Notes: generated by a model from the sequence alone, not told the origin. Shown: positions 23,916-30,765, numbered from the stretch's first letter. The stretch is 30,765 bases of DNA from Archangium sp. (GCA_016793585.1 JAEUJR010000928.1:1-30765), one strand, 5' to 3'. Program-made: numbers and translations.

Positions 23916-24698
23916 TCAGGCCGCTCGTGAAAACGAGAGCGTCTCTCCATCCATCGGCACGTGAAGGCGTTCGCCGAGGCCCGCCATGTCTGCCTTTGCA
24001 CGCAGCGAGGCGCGAGAGCCTGCGCAGTGGTCGAGCGCCTCGAGGTGGTTCGCGACGACGACGCCGCGGCTGGTACGGGTGAGCTCGAGCACCTCGTCTT
24101 CGTCCATGATGATGTGGCCGCCGACGTCGAGGCGCGCTCCGCCAGCAGGAAGCACGAGCACCTCGGGTTGGTGCTCCTCGACGAAGGCCCGCACCTGTGG
24201 CGTGAGCACGGTGTCGCCCGCGAGGTAGAGCGACGGCTCACCGGGCTGCTCGATGAAGTAGCCGGTTCCGTGCTCCATGAAGGGGCCGATCAACCCCTCG
24301 CCGTGCACACAGGGAACCCGGGTGAGCTTCCCGCCGAGGAAGGTGGAGTCGAGCACAGCGGTGCGCAGCCCGCGCTTCGAGAGGTGGTCTGCGTCGTGCG
24401 CCGTGCACAACACCGGTGTCTGCCGGTCACGCAGCCAGCGAAGCCCAGCCGAGTCGAGATGGTCGAAGTGACCCTTCTGACAGTGCGTGATGAGTGCGTG
24501 GGTCACGCGCCCGAGCACTTCGTCGGCGACGGCGGGCAGCGCCACCAGCGGGTTCCTGCGCCGCTCGCGCGTGAAGTACTTCAGCGACGGCAGGGCGCCG
24601 GGCGCCGACAGCATCGGGTCGACGAGCACGACGGCAGGCCCCTCGGGAGTTCGAAGCTCGACGACGATGGTCGCGTTGCGAAGTTGGGTGACGTTCAT
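23916..24698 (-). CDS. Metallo-beta-lactamase-fold hydrolase (260 aa)
   Basis: A metal-dependent hydrolase of the MBL superfamily, probably cytoplasmic. The ATG at 24698 is used; the open frame extends 12 codons further without better support. Metal-binding residues: THCQKGHFDHLD (His72, His77, Asp79, His80), EGLIGPFMEHG region with His132, GDT (Asp162), and ANHLEALDH (His218). The first motif is stretched: the usual THxHxDH reads TH-CQK-GHFDH, an apparent 3-residue insertion. Strands FIEQPGEPSLYLAGDTV and VLVLPAGGARLDVGG fit UlaG-like proteins. It is divergent from the AraC-type regulator gene with 44 bp between the starts, the usual layout for a regulator and its target. The substrate is unknown. 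Confidence 0.85.
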   Translation of the reverse strand: MNVTQLRNATIVVELRTPEGPAVVLVDPMLSAPGALPSLKYFTRERRRNPLVALPAVADEVLGRVTHALITHCQKGHFDHLDSAGLRWLRDRQTPVLCTAHDADHLSKRGLRTAVLDSTFLGGKLTRVPCVHGEGLIGPFMEHGTGYFIEQPGEPSLYLAGDTVLTPQVRAFVEEHQPEVLVLPAGGARLDVGGHIIMDEDEVLELTRTSRGVVVANHLEALDHCAGSRASLRAKADMAGLGERLHVPMDGETLSFSRAA

Positions 24699-24742
24699 GC
24701 GGGCATTGTGCGGGCCGACGCCGCGCGGCACCATGGCACGTC

Positions 24743-25723
24743 ATGACAAAGGCCGTGCAAAACAAGACACGCCCGCTTCGCGTCGGGCTGGTGCTGTTTC
24801 CGCAGTGCATGCCGGCTGCGCTGTTCGCCACGAGAGACCTGCTCGCCGCGGCAAACGGCCGGAGCGGAAGAACGCTCTTCGAGGTGAGCTGGGCCTCGTG
24901 TGACCGCAAGCCGGTCGAGGTCGAAGGAGGCCAGTCGCTGCGCCCCGACTCGCTCATCGGCGAGCACGACATCTACGCGCTTCCCGGCATGTGGACGGCG
25001 CGGCCAGCGGCGGTGGAAGAGGCGCTCGAAGGCTCGCCGCTCGTTCGCCGGCTCGCGGCGTTGCCACCCACGACGAAGCTGTGGGCCTGGTGCACGGGCG
25101 TCGCCTGGTTGGCTGCCTCGGGCTGGCTGCGTCATCGACGGGCGACCGCGACGTGGTGGCTGCGGCCGCACCTCGAGGCTCGTTTTCCTTCCGTGCAGTG
25201 GCGCTTCGACGAACCGCTGGTCGACAGCCGCGGCGTCTCGACGGCCTCGGGGCCGCACGGCTACCTGCCGCTCGTCACCACGCAGCTGCTGAAGCACCTC
25301 GACGCCGACGCGTTCGATGACGTTCGCGAGCTGCTCGTGCTGCCGCTCCCTCGCAACGCGTTGCCGATGTTTCGTGAGGCGGGAGTGATGGAGGTCGACG
25401 ACGCCCTTCGGCCGCTCGCCGCGCGCGTGTTGAGAACACCGGCCAGCGCGCTCTCGCTCGAGACGCTCGCGAGCGAACGGCACGTGTCGTCACGCACGCT
25501 GCGCCGGCTCATCGAGGCGCACACCGAGCTGCGCGCCGCCGAGTGGATTCGGCGCATCAAGCTCAAGCAGGCCGCCAACGCGCTGACGCACACCTCGCGC
25601 TCCATCAAGGAGGTCGCCGACGCGATTGGCTACTCGAGCGAGAGCAGCTTCTCGCGAACGTTCCGCAGCGAGCTGGGCCTGACGCCAGTGGAGTTCCGTC
25701 GCCGTTATGGGCGGCAGAGCTGA
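24743..25723 (+). CDS. GlxA-type AraC family transcriptional regulator (326 aa)
   Basis: An N-terminal DJ-1/PfpI-like (class I glutamine amidotransferase fold) sensor domain and a C-terminal AraC DNA-binding domain. The N-domain runs from RPLRVGLVLFPQCMPAALFATRDLL to WAWCTGVAWLAASGWLRHRRATATWW; Cys117 sits at the nucleophile-elbow position and the LRHRRATxxW segment is typical of GlxA regulators. The C-terminal ~90 residues hold two helix-turn-helix motifs: LSLETLASERHVSSRTLRRLIEA and SIKEVADAIGYSSESSFSRTFRSELGLTPVEFRRRYG. It probably controls the divergent MBL-fold hydrolase gene 44 bp away and perhaps itself. An exact repeat with a palindrome starts 10 bp after its stop, but AraC proteins usually bind direct, not palindromic, sites. 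Confidence 0.9.
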   Translation: MTKAVQNKTRPLRVGLVLFPQCMPAALFATRDLLAAANGRSGRTLFEVSWASCDRKPVEVEGGQSLRPDSLIGEHDIYALPGMWTARPAAVEEALEGSPLVRRLAALPPTTKLWAWCTGVAWLAASGWLRHRRATATWWLRPHLEARFPSVQWRFDEPLVDSRGVSTASGPHGYLPLVTTQLLKHLDADAFDDVRELLVLPLPRNALPMFREAGVMEVDDALRPLAARVLRTPASALSLETLASERHVSSRTLRRLIEAHTELRAAEWIRRIKLKQAANALTHTSRSIKEVADAIGYSSESSFSRTFRSELGLTPVEFRRRYGRQS

Positions 25724-25733
25724 GCCGCGCGCG

Positions 25734-25754
25734 CGAGGAGGACAGTCGTCCTCG
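25734..25754 (+). promoter_or_regulatory. Copy 2 of the exact 21-bp repeat with palindrome GAGGACAGTCGTCCTC
   Basis: Identical over 21 bp to 22482-22502; the palindrome is 25738-25753. It lies between the AraC-type gene stop (25723) and the DUF1592-type gene start (25820), about 65 bp upstream of the latter. The hairpin could in principle end the regulator transcript, but no T-run follows. The other copy is at the 5' side of a gene with no upstream gene ending there, so an operator is more likely. Confidence 0.55.
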
Positions 25755-25819
25755 GGCGTCGGCGCCCTGGTGTCGATTCGCCCGGTTGAGGGTGGCGCGG
25801 TGCGTGCTCAGTGCGCGGC

Positions 25820-27892
25820 ATGCCGATTCGGTGGTTGCTCCTGCTGTCGTTGATCAGCGCCTGTGACGAAGCCACCAGCTCCCCGAGCTCGGCCGACGAC
25901 GCGGGCCTCGCCGCCACCGGAGCGAGCCTCTACGCCGAGCGCTGCGCCACCTGTCACGGGCCGACCGCGAGAGGCTCCATCGCGCCGGCGCTGGTGCCCA
26001 TGAACCGACCGGCCAGCGACGTTCGAGCCCGAATCGTCACCACGATGCCGCCAGGAGACATCGGCTCGTGCGACGACGCGTGCGCCCGGGCCATCGTCGA
26101 GTTCCTGCAGTCGTTGCCACGCGAGAAGGCGTGCACCGGCGCTCCGCTCGCGACGCGTCAGCTGCGCCTGCTCACCCGGCGCGAGTACACGAACACGATT
26201 CGCGACGTCTTCGGTGGTGGGCCCTCGTGTGGCGAGCACACGTTCACCTGGCGCGCGAATGGCCGGCGGCCGTCGTCGATTCACGTCGCGGGCTCGTTCA
26301 ACGGCTGGGCCTCCACGGTCGCTGCGGGCGGCTGGCCGATGACGTTGTCGGGCGATTCGTACGTGCTCACGCGCGCGCTGCCGAACGGCGTGCACCAGTA
26401 CAAGTTCGTCATCGACGGCCAATGGGTGACCGACGAGTCGAACCCCGAGCGCGTCGCCGACGGCTTCAGCGGCTTCAACTCGGTGGTGACGGTGCAGTGT
26501 GGCTCGAGCGTGCCCGCCATCACGCTGCCGCCCGAGACGCGGCCGAAGGGCTACGCGTTCGACAACAACGCCGAGGCCGGGCTCGTCACCTCGGCGCACC
26601 TCGAAGGCTTCTTCGAGCACTCGGCCCGCGTGGCGGAGCAGGCCGTCGCGCCGTGTTCGGCATCGCGCGCGTGCGCGGAGCAGTTCGTGGGCACGCTCGG
26701 TCGAAGGCTCTTTCGTCGCCCATTGAGCACCGAAGAGCTGAGCCGCTACGCGAACGTCGTCACCACCGCGCCCGATTTCGCGGCTGGCGTGAAGCTCGCG
26801 ACGCGCACGTTGCTGGCGTCGCCGCACTTCCTCTACCGGAGTGAGCTCGGCGTCGCGCAGCCAGATGGGACCTTTCGGCTCACGGGCTTCGAGGTGGCGA
26901 CGGCGCTCTCGTATTCGCTGTGGAGCACGACCCCCGACGAGGCGCTCCTCGACGCGGCCGCCCAGGGAAGGCTCGAGACGCGGGCCGACGTCGAGCGCGA
27001 AGCCCGCCGCATGGTGAGAGACTCGCGGGCACGCGACGCACTGAAGACCTTCGCGACGCAGTGGCTCGGCATCGAGCGCCTCGCGACCGTCGACAAGGCA
27101 CCGGCGCTGTTCCCTTCGTTCACGCCCGAGCTGCGCGCGTCGATGGCCGCCGAAACGCCCGCCTTCTTCGAGCACGTGGTGTTCGACGGCACCGGCCGCT
27201 TCGACGAGCTGCTCACGGCGAACTACTCCGTCGTCGACGCGACGCTCGCTCGGCATCTGGGAACGGGAACCGGCCGGGTCGAGGTGCCAGCCGTTCGCGC
27301 CGCGGGCCTACTCGGTCACTCGAGCGTGCTGACGAGCTACGCGCACTCCGACCAGACGTCACCGGTGAAGCGTGGTGTCTTCGTGCGCGAGCACCTGCTC
27401 TGTCAGGAGTTCCCGACGCCGCCCGCGAACGCCGGTGGGGTGCCGCGCGTCGACCCAAACGCCACGACGCGCGACCGCTTCCGCCAGCACTCGGCCGACC
27501 CGTCGTGCCGCGCGTGCCACCAGTACATCGACGAGGTCGGCTTCGGCTTCGAGGGCTTCGACGCCATCGGCTCGGCGCGCTCCGTCGAGAACGGAAAGCC
27601 GGTCGACACCACGGGTGAGCTCAAGGACGTCGAGGCGTTCGGCGTGGGCACCACGTCGGCCTTCACCACGCTGCCGCAGTTGGGAGCGCAGCTCGCCGCG
27701 AGCCGCCGCGCGAAGGCCTGCTTCGCGACGATGGTGTTTCGCGCCACCCACGGGCGCCTCGAGCTCGAGGCCTGCGCCGTCGAGCCAATCGCAGACGCGT
27801 TCCTCCGCTCCAATGGCGACGTGAAGGAGGCCTTCGTGCAGACGCTCGCGTCAGACCAATTCCTGCACCGCAGCGCCGAGGTGAAGCCATGA
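25820..27892 (+). CDS. DUF1592-family diheme lipoprotein with inserted glycogen-binding (CBM48/AMPK-type) domain (690 aa)
   Basis: MPIRWLLLLSLISAC is a lipoprotein signal (Cys15); a GTG at 25811 is an alternative start. Domain order: cytochrome c-like segment with CATCH (42-46); first half of DUF1587 (LLTRREYTNTIRDVFGG, ~113-130); a glycogen-binding domain ~137-229 (HVAGSFNGWAS, HQYKFVIDGQWVTDESNP, FNSVVTV); the second half of DUF1587 (FDNNAEAG onward); DUF1595-like (RRLFRRPLSTEELSRY); DUF1592 (HFLYRSELG to TQWLGIERL); DUF1588 (SVLTSYAHSDQTSPVKRGVFVREHLL) with a second heme motif CRACH (563-567); and DUF1585. The Trp, Lys and Asn residues that bind glucan in AMPK-beta are kept. It is a periplasmic or surface, possibly redox-active protein. 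Its stop overlaps the DUF1552 gene as ATGA. Confidence 0.9.
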   Translation: MPIRWLLLLSLISACDEATSSPSSADDAGLAATGASLYAERCATCHGPTARGSIAPALVPMNRPASDVRARIVTTMPPGDIGSCDDACARAIVEFLQSLPREKACTGAPLATRQLRLLTRREYTNTIRDVFGGGPSCGEHTFTWRANGRRPSSIHVAGSFNGWASTVAAGGWPMTLSGDSYVLTRALPNGVHQYKFVIDGQWVTDESNPERVADGFSGFNSVVTVQCGSSVPAITLPPETRPKGYAFDNNAEAGLVTSAHLEGFFEHSARVAEQAVAPCSASRACAEQFVGTLGRRLFRRPLSTEELSRYANVVTTAPDFAAGVKLATRTLLASPHFLYRSELGVAQPDGTFRLTGFEVATALSYSLWSTTPDEALLDAAAQGRLETRADVEREARRMVRDSRARDALKTFATQWLGIERLATVDKAPALFPSFTPELRASMAAETPAFFEHVVFDGTGRFDELLTANYSVVDATLARHLGTGTGRVEVPAVRAAGLLGHSSVLTSYAHSDQTSPVKRGVFVREHLLCQEFPTPPANAGGVPRVDPNATTRDRFRQHSADPSCRACHQYIDEVGFGFEGFDAIGSARSVENGKPVDTTGELKDVEAFGVGTTSAFTTLPQLGAQLAASRRAKACFATMVFRATHGRLELEACAVEPIADAFLRSNGDVKEAFVQTLASDQFLHRSAEVKP

Positions 27893-29241
27893 CGTTCTCG
27901 AGACGCACCGCACTTCGAGCCATCGGCCACACCGCGCTCGCCTTGCCATTCTTTGAATTGCTCTCGTCGTCTCGGGCGAACGCCCAGGCAGCACGGCAGG
28001 CGAAGCGGCTCATCATCTTCTACTTTCCCGACGGCGTGCTCGGCGCGAGCGCGCAGGGGCAGGCGAGCCGGTGGCACTGCACGGGCTCTGAGACGAACTT
28101 CACGATGCCCGACCAGCTCGCTCCGCTGACGGCGTGGAAGAGCGACTGTCTCTTCTTTCGCGGCGTGACGATGGGTGGCACCGACTCAGGCAGTCACCCG
28201 GGCGGGGCGAAGAAGCTGCTCACGGGCGTCGATGGGGGTGATGGCGAGAGCGTCGACCACTTTCTCTCGCGCACGGTCGGGGCGTCGGCTCCGTGGCGGC
28301 ACCTGTATCTCGGCGCGATGGCCACGCAGAACAACGCGTCAGGCGACAAGTTCATCGTGTACCCGACGGCCGGCCAGACGGTCGCGCCCAACGACAACCC
28401 GCGGCAGGTGTTTCAGCAGCTGTTCGCCAACGCCTCCGTCGACGCGGGCACGCCGAACGCTGGAGTCACCGACCCGCGCCTCTCCATCATCGACAACGCG
28501 AAGGCCGAGCTCGATTCACTGAAGTCGAAGCTGGGCGGCTCCGAGGCGAAGAAGCTCGAGCTGCACCTCGAAGCGCTGCGTGAAGTGGAGCGCCGGGTGA
28601 AGCCCATGGGCAACACACCAGCCCCTTCATCGTGCGCGAGCCCGGTCATCGACCTCTCGAGCTTCACCGACGGTCAGCTCTACGACGCCTCGAAGTTCGG
28701 CCACATCCTCCGAGCGCAGATCGACGTGATGGTGACCGCGATGGCGTGTGGCCTCACGAAGGTGGGCACGCTGCAGGCGTCGATGCACACGAGCGAGCTC
28801 ATCTTGAGCCGCATGCCCGGAACCGAGATGTACGAACCCGGCTTCGACATGCGCAGCCACCAGGCCTCGCACTATGGCGACTCGCACGACTTCATGAAGC
28901 GCGAGGTGCGCGCGTACTTTCAGCAGCGAAAGTGGTTCGTCGAACAGTTCGCGTATCTGTTGAGTGAATTGAAGAAGCGACCTGATGGCGACGGCACCAT
29001 GCTCGACAGCTCGGTGATTCTGCTGTGCACCGAGGTCTGCGATGGCAACACGCACCTGCACGACGACATGCCGTTCATCGTCGCGGGCCGCGCGGGCGGT
29101 CGCATCAACCCGGGCCGACTGATTCAGGGCCAGAACACCAGACACGGAGCCCTGCTCGCGGCGCTCGCACAGTCGATGGGCGCGCCTGTGCAAGGTTGGG
29201 GACAGGGCAACTCGGGCCCGCTCGCCGGGGTGCTCTCGTGA
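27889..29241 (+). CDS. DUF1552 family protein, Tat-exported (450 aa)
   Basis: Partner of the preceding DUF1592-type gene, coupled by a 4-bp ATGA overlap; such pairs recur in planctomycetes and myxobacteria. The N-terminus MTFSRRTALRAIGHTALALPFFELL is a twin-arginine signal (SRRTALR). The mature protein belongs to DUF1552, which is related to the DUF1501 branch of the alkaline phosphatase-like fold. Visible family segments: RLIIFYFPDGVLG, SHPGGAKKLLTG, HLYLGAMATQ, GHILRAQIDVMVTAMACGLTKVGTLQ, SHQASHYGDSHDFMKREVRAYFQQRKWF, LLCTEVCDGNTHLHDDMPFIVAGRAGG. The His/Asp-rich segments would be the metal-binding candidates. No enzymatic activity has been established for the family to my knowledge. It ends 4 bp from the convergent DUF1552 gene. 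Confidence 0.9.
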   Translation: MTFSRRTALRAIGHTALALPFFELLSSSRANAQAARQAKRLIIFYFPDGVLGASAQGQASRWHCTGSETNFTMPDQLAPLTAWKSDCLFFRGVTMGGTDSGSHPGGAKKLLTGVDGGDGESVDHFLSRTVGASAPWRHLYLGAMATQNNASGDKFIVYPTAGQTVAPNDNPRQVFQQLFANASVDAGTPNAGVTDPRLSIIDNAKAELDSLKSKLGGSEAKKLELHLEALREVERRVKPMGNTPAPSSCASPVIDLSSFTDGQLYDASKFGHILRAQIDVMVTAMACGLTKVGTLQASMHTSELILSRMPGTEMYEPGFDMRSHQASHYGDSHDFMKREVRAYFQQRKWFVEQFAYLLSELKKRPDGDGTMLDSSVILLCTEVCDGNTHLHDDMPFIVAGRAGGRINPGRLIQGQNTRHGALLAALAQSMGAPVQGWGQGNSGPLAGVLS

Positions 29242-29245
29242 GCAG

Positions 29246-30538
29246 CTACACCCGAATGCCGAGCGCCTGACCAGTGTTGCGGCACACGCCGCTGCCAAAG
29301 CTCGTCATCGACGTAACGCCGAGCAGCGGGAACAGCTCCATGTACAAGTCTGACAGCGGGCGCCGGTCGGTCGGCACGACGTCTTGACCGAAGCGCAGGT
29401 CGGTGCCGGCGCCACACACCAGCATGGGGACGTTCTCGCTCAGGTGAATGTTGCCGTCCGACATGTCCGAGCCGTAGACGACCAGGGTCTCGTTCAGCAG
29501 GTTCGCCGTGCGCAGCTTCGTCAGCAGGTCGGCCAGCAGCCCTGTCTGCACACGGTTGACCGACTTGAGTCGCGCGATGGCGCCAGCCGAACCGCCGTGG
29601 TGCGCCGACGCGTGGTGATTGCCGCCTGCGCCGAGCGACTCGGGGAAGGTGAGCGATTCAGACACGCCGGGCCCGTACATGAGCGTCGCCACGTTCGTGA
29701 GCCCGCACTGCATCGCCAGCACCACCATCTGGTGCATCAGCTGAAAGCGCAGCACGTAGTTCGTGTTCGGGTCCGAGAAGTCCTGGGTTGGCTGCGTCAG
29801 CGTCGGGCTGCAGGTGAAGCCACCCTGTGCGAGGCCGGTCTCCACCTCGCGAACGGTCTCGAGGTACGAGGTGAGCACCGGCCGGTAGCTCTGCGGCAGC
29901 CTGGCCGACATGCGCGTGGCGTCTTTGTGCAGCTGGTCGAGTACGGAGCGTTTGCGGTCGTGCAGGTATGCAATCTGCGCTGCGCTGCCCTCTTGCCCAC
30001 CGAAGAGCTTGGCGAACAGCTGCGCCGGGTTCGGAATCGGCGAGCGGAACTTGTCGGGCGCCTGCCAGCTGATTCGGTTCAGGTAGTCGTTCGAATACCC
30101 GGGGTGATCGTTCAGCGGGTGCACGTGGTAATAAATGCCACCAATCTCGAGCGACCGAATCGACGTCGGGCGTAACTCCGCGACGCGCTGGTCGAAGGTG
30201 ATGCCACAGCGCGCGACGCCCGGGTCGCCCAGCACCATCGGCTCGCACGAGAGAAACCCTGCACAGTTCTGCCAGTGCGGGTCGTGGCCGGGGAAGCCGT
30301 TGAACAGCTTTCGCACCACCATCGTGTTGTTGCGGAAGCCGGCCGTGTCGAGCGGCTGCAGCGCCTCGGCCCAGTTCCAGCTGCCGTCGGCCCCGTTCGG
30401 CATGTACGCGCCGTTGGGCACGTAGACGCCGATGAAGCGCTTGCGCATCGGAGCGCCCTGCGCGAACGCGAGCTCGGGCACCAGCGGCAGCGCGACGCCC
30501 ACGCTCAACCACTTCAACACCTCGCGCCGGGAACTCAT
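29246..30538 (-). CDS. DUF1552 family protein, Tat-exported, second copy (430 aa)
   Basis: The open frame extends upstream, but the ATG at 30538 is preferred: GAGGTGA precedes it, it overlaps the upstream stop as ATGA, and it begins MSSRREVLKWLSVGVALPLVPELAFAQG, a twin-arginine signal. Family segments: KRFIGVYVPNGAYMPNG, MVVRKLFNGFPGHDPHWQNCAGFLS, ITFDQRVAELRPTSIRSLEIGG, MHQMVVLAMQCGLTNVATLMYGPGVSESLTFPESLGAGGNHHASAHHGG, VVYGSDMSDGNIHLSENVPMLVCGAGTDL. It is clearly diverged from the DUF1552 protein encoded opposite, so the two are ancient paralogues. It is coupled to the DUF1592/DUF1585 gene running off the right edge. Confidence 0.9.
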   Translation of the reverse strand: MSSRREVLKWLSVGVALPLVPELAFAQGAPMRKRFIGVYVPNGAYMPNGADGSWNWAEALQPLDTAGFRNNTMVVRKLFNGFPGHDPHWQNCAGFLSCEPMVLGDPGVARCGITFDQRVAELRPTSIRSLEIGGIYYHVHPLNDHPGYSNDYLNRISWQAPDKFRSPIPNPAQLFAKLFGGQEGSAAQIAYLHDRKRSVLDQLHKDATRMSARLPQSYRPVLTSYLETVREVETGLAQGGFTCSPTLTQPTQDFSDPNTNYVLRFQLMHQMVVLAMQCGLTNVATLMYGPGVSESLTFPESLGAGGNHHASAHHGGSAGAIARLKSVNRVQTGLLADLLTKLRTANLLNETLVVYGSDMSDGNIHLSENVPMLVCGAGTDLRFGQDVVPTDRRPLSDLYMELFPLLGVTSMTSFGSGVCRNTGQALGIRV

Positions 30539-30642
30539 GGCGTCACCTCGGTCAGCTCGAGCGCCTTCATCAGCGCGTCGACCGTCATCGTCTCGAGCCC
30601 CGGCGTCGCCCCGCTCTTCGGGCGCGCGAGCTCTTCCATCAC
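30535..30642 (-). pseudogene. In-frame continuation of the DUF1585 tail after an internal TGA
   Basis: Directly after the TGA at 30645-30643 the same frame reads VMEELARPKSGATPGLETMTVDALMKALELTEVTP and ends in a TGA that overlaps the DUF1552 ATG (ATGA). The helical TVDALMKALELTEVTP looks like the usual last helix of DUF1585 proteins, and the ATGA coupling mirrors the intact module at 27889. A single TGC/TGT-to-TGA change or a sequencing error would explain it. Alternatively it is a separate 34-residue ORF from the ATG at 30639. Confidence 0.5.
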
Positions 30643-30765
30643 TCAATGCTCTTCTTCTCGTGGGCCGCGGTTCAGGCTGAACGTCAGCAGCTTGTCGGCA
30701 ACGCAACGGCGGTAGTCGGGCAGCGCTTCGACGGCCTGTGAGAGGTCGGTCGGGTTTCGCACCAC
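30643..30765 (-). CDS. DUF1592-family protein, DUF1585 C-terminal part only (partial at right edge, ends at TGA 30645-30643)
   Basis: The reverse strand is open from the right edge: VVRNPTDLSQAVEALPDYRRCVADKLLTFSLNRGPREEEH, then TGA. The RRCVADKLLTFSLNRG segment fits the DUF1585 core (xxCVAxxLLTYALGRG). It is the C-terminal end of a DUF1592/1588/1585 protein paired with the DUF1552 gene, as in the opposite module. The TGA comes ~36 codons earlier than expected: the same frame continues open to a TGA that overlaps the next start. The gene may therefore be recently truncated. Confidence 0.7.
   Translation of the reverse strand: MVRNPTDLSQAVEALPDYRRCVADKLLTFSLNRGPREEEH

Noticed and set aside
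25734..25754. The 21-bp repeat as an intrinsic terminator of the AraC-type gene
   Set aside because: No T-run follows, and the second copy is not at the end of any gene.
30603..30645. TGA at 30645-30643 as a selenocysteine codon
   Set aside because: A 5-bp stem with an 8-nt loop can be drawn downstream, but it lacks clear bacterial SECIS features, and DUF1585 proteins are not known selenoproteins. A nonsense change or sequencing error is simpler.

Overview
The window is GC-rich chromosomal DNA with the hallmarks of a myxobacterium (Myxococcota). These are ELWxxDGT-repeat and HYR proteins, EGF-like lipoproteins with low-complexity VDAG or GGGTASV linkers, short Cys + membrane + Arg C-terminal tails resembling MYXO-CTERM, and DUF1592/DUF1552 gene pairs with lipoprotein and Tat signals. 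No rRNA, tRNA, CRISPR array, phage or insertion-sequence gene was recognised. About half of the genes encode exported proteins. The assignment to a phylum rests on protein style only; no marker gene is present.

Layout. 1-4.6 kb: a left-truncated methyltransferase (-), a small secreted protein and a giant ELWxxDGT/HYR surface protein. 4.6-5.2 kb: a small glycine-rich membrane protein (-). 5.4-9.6 kb: a five-gene, translationally coupled phosphate uptake operon, pstS-pstC-pstA-pstB-pstB, with two different ATPase genes and no phoU. 9.6-13.5 kb: a fatty acid desaturase (-), an EGF-domain lipoprotein, and a lipoprotein (-). 13.6-15.1 kb: an ECF sigma factor with a FecR-like anti-sigma protein. 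15.1-19.9 kb: a lipoprotein, an exported Lon-domain protein (-), a rhodanese and a polytopic membrane protein. 20-23.9 kb: a GH15 glucoamylase-like exoenzyme (-) and a divergent VDAGS-repeat lipoprotein. 23.9-25.7 kb: a metallo-beta-lactamase-fold hydrolase (-) divergent from a GlxA-type AraC regulator. 25.8-30.8 kb: two DUF1592-DUF1552 modules facing each other tail to tail; the right one runs off the window.

Most interesting points. (1) The two PstB ATPases are degenerate in complementary ways. The first lacks the Q-loop Gln and the switch His but keeps LSGGQ; the second keeps Walker A, Q-loop, Walker B and switch His but has LSLEQ in place of LSGGQ. Only a heterodimer would build one complete ATP site, so this looks like an obligately asymmetric phosphate importer. 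(2) The DUF1592-type diheme lipoprotein carries an AMPK-type glycogen-binding domain (CBM48) inserted inside its DUF1587 domain. (3) An exact 21-bp repeat containing a perfect palindrome lies in front of both that gene and the GH15 gene, suggesting a small alpha-glucan regulon. (4) The Lon-like domain keeps the nucleophilic Ser but has Arg where the catalytic Lys should be. (5) The DUF1585 tail at the right edge is interrupted by an in-frame TGA.

Genes are packed very tightly. Seven convergent pairs are separated by 15 bp or less, or overlap. No gene-free stretch exceeds 300 bp; the longest, 5158-5442, holds the pst leader with alternating GTGCAA/TTGCAC half-sites.
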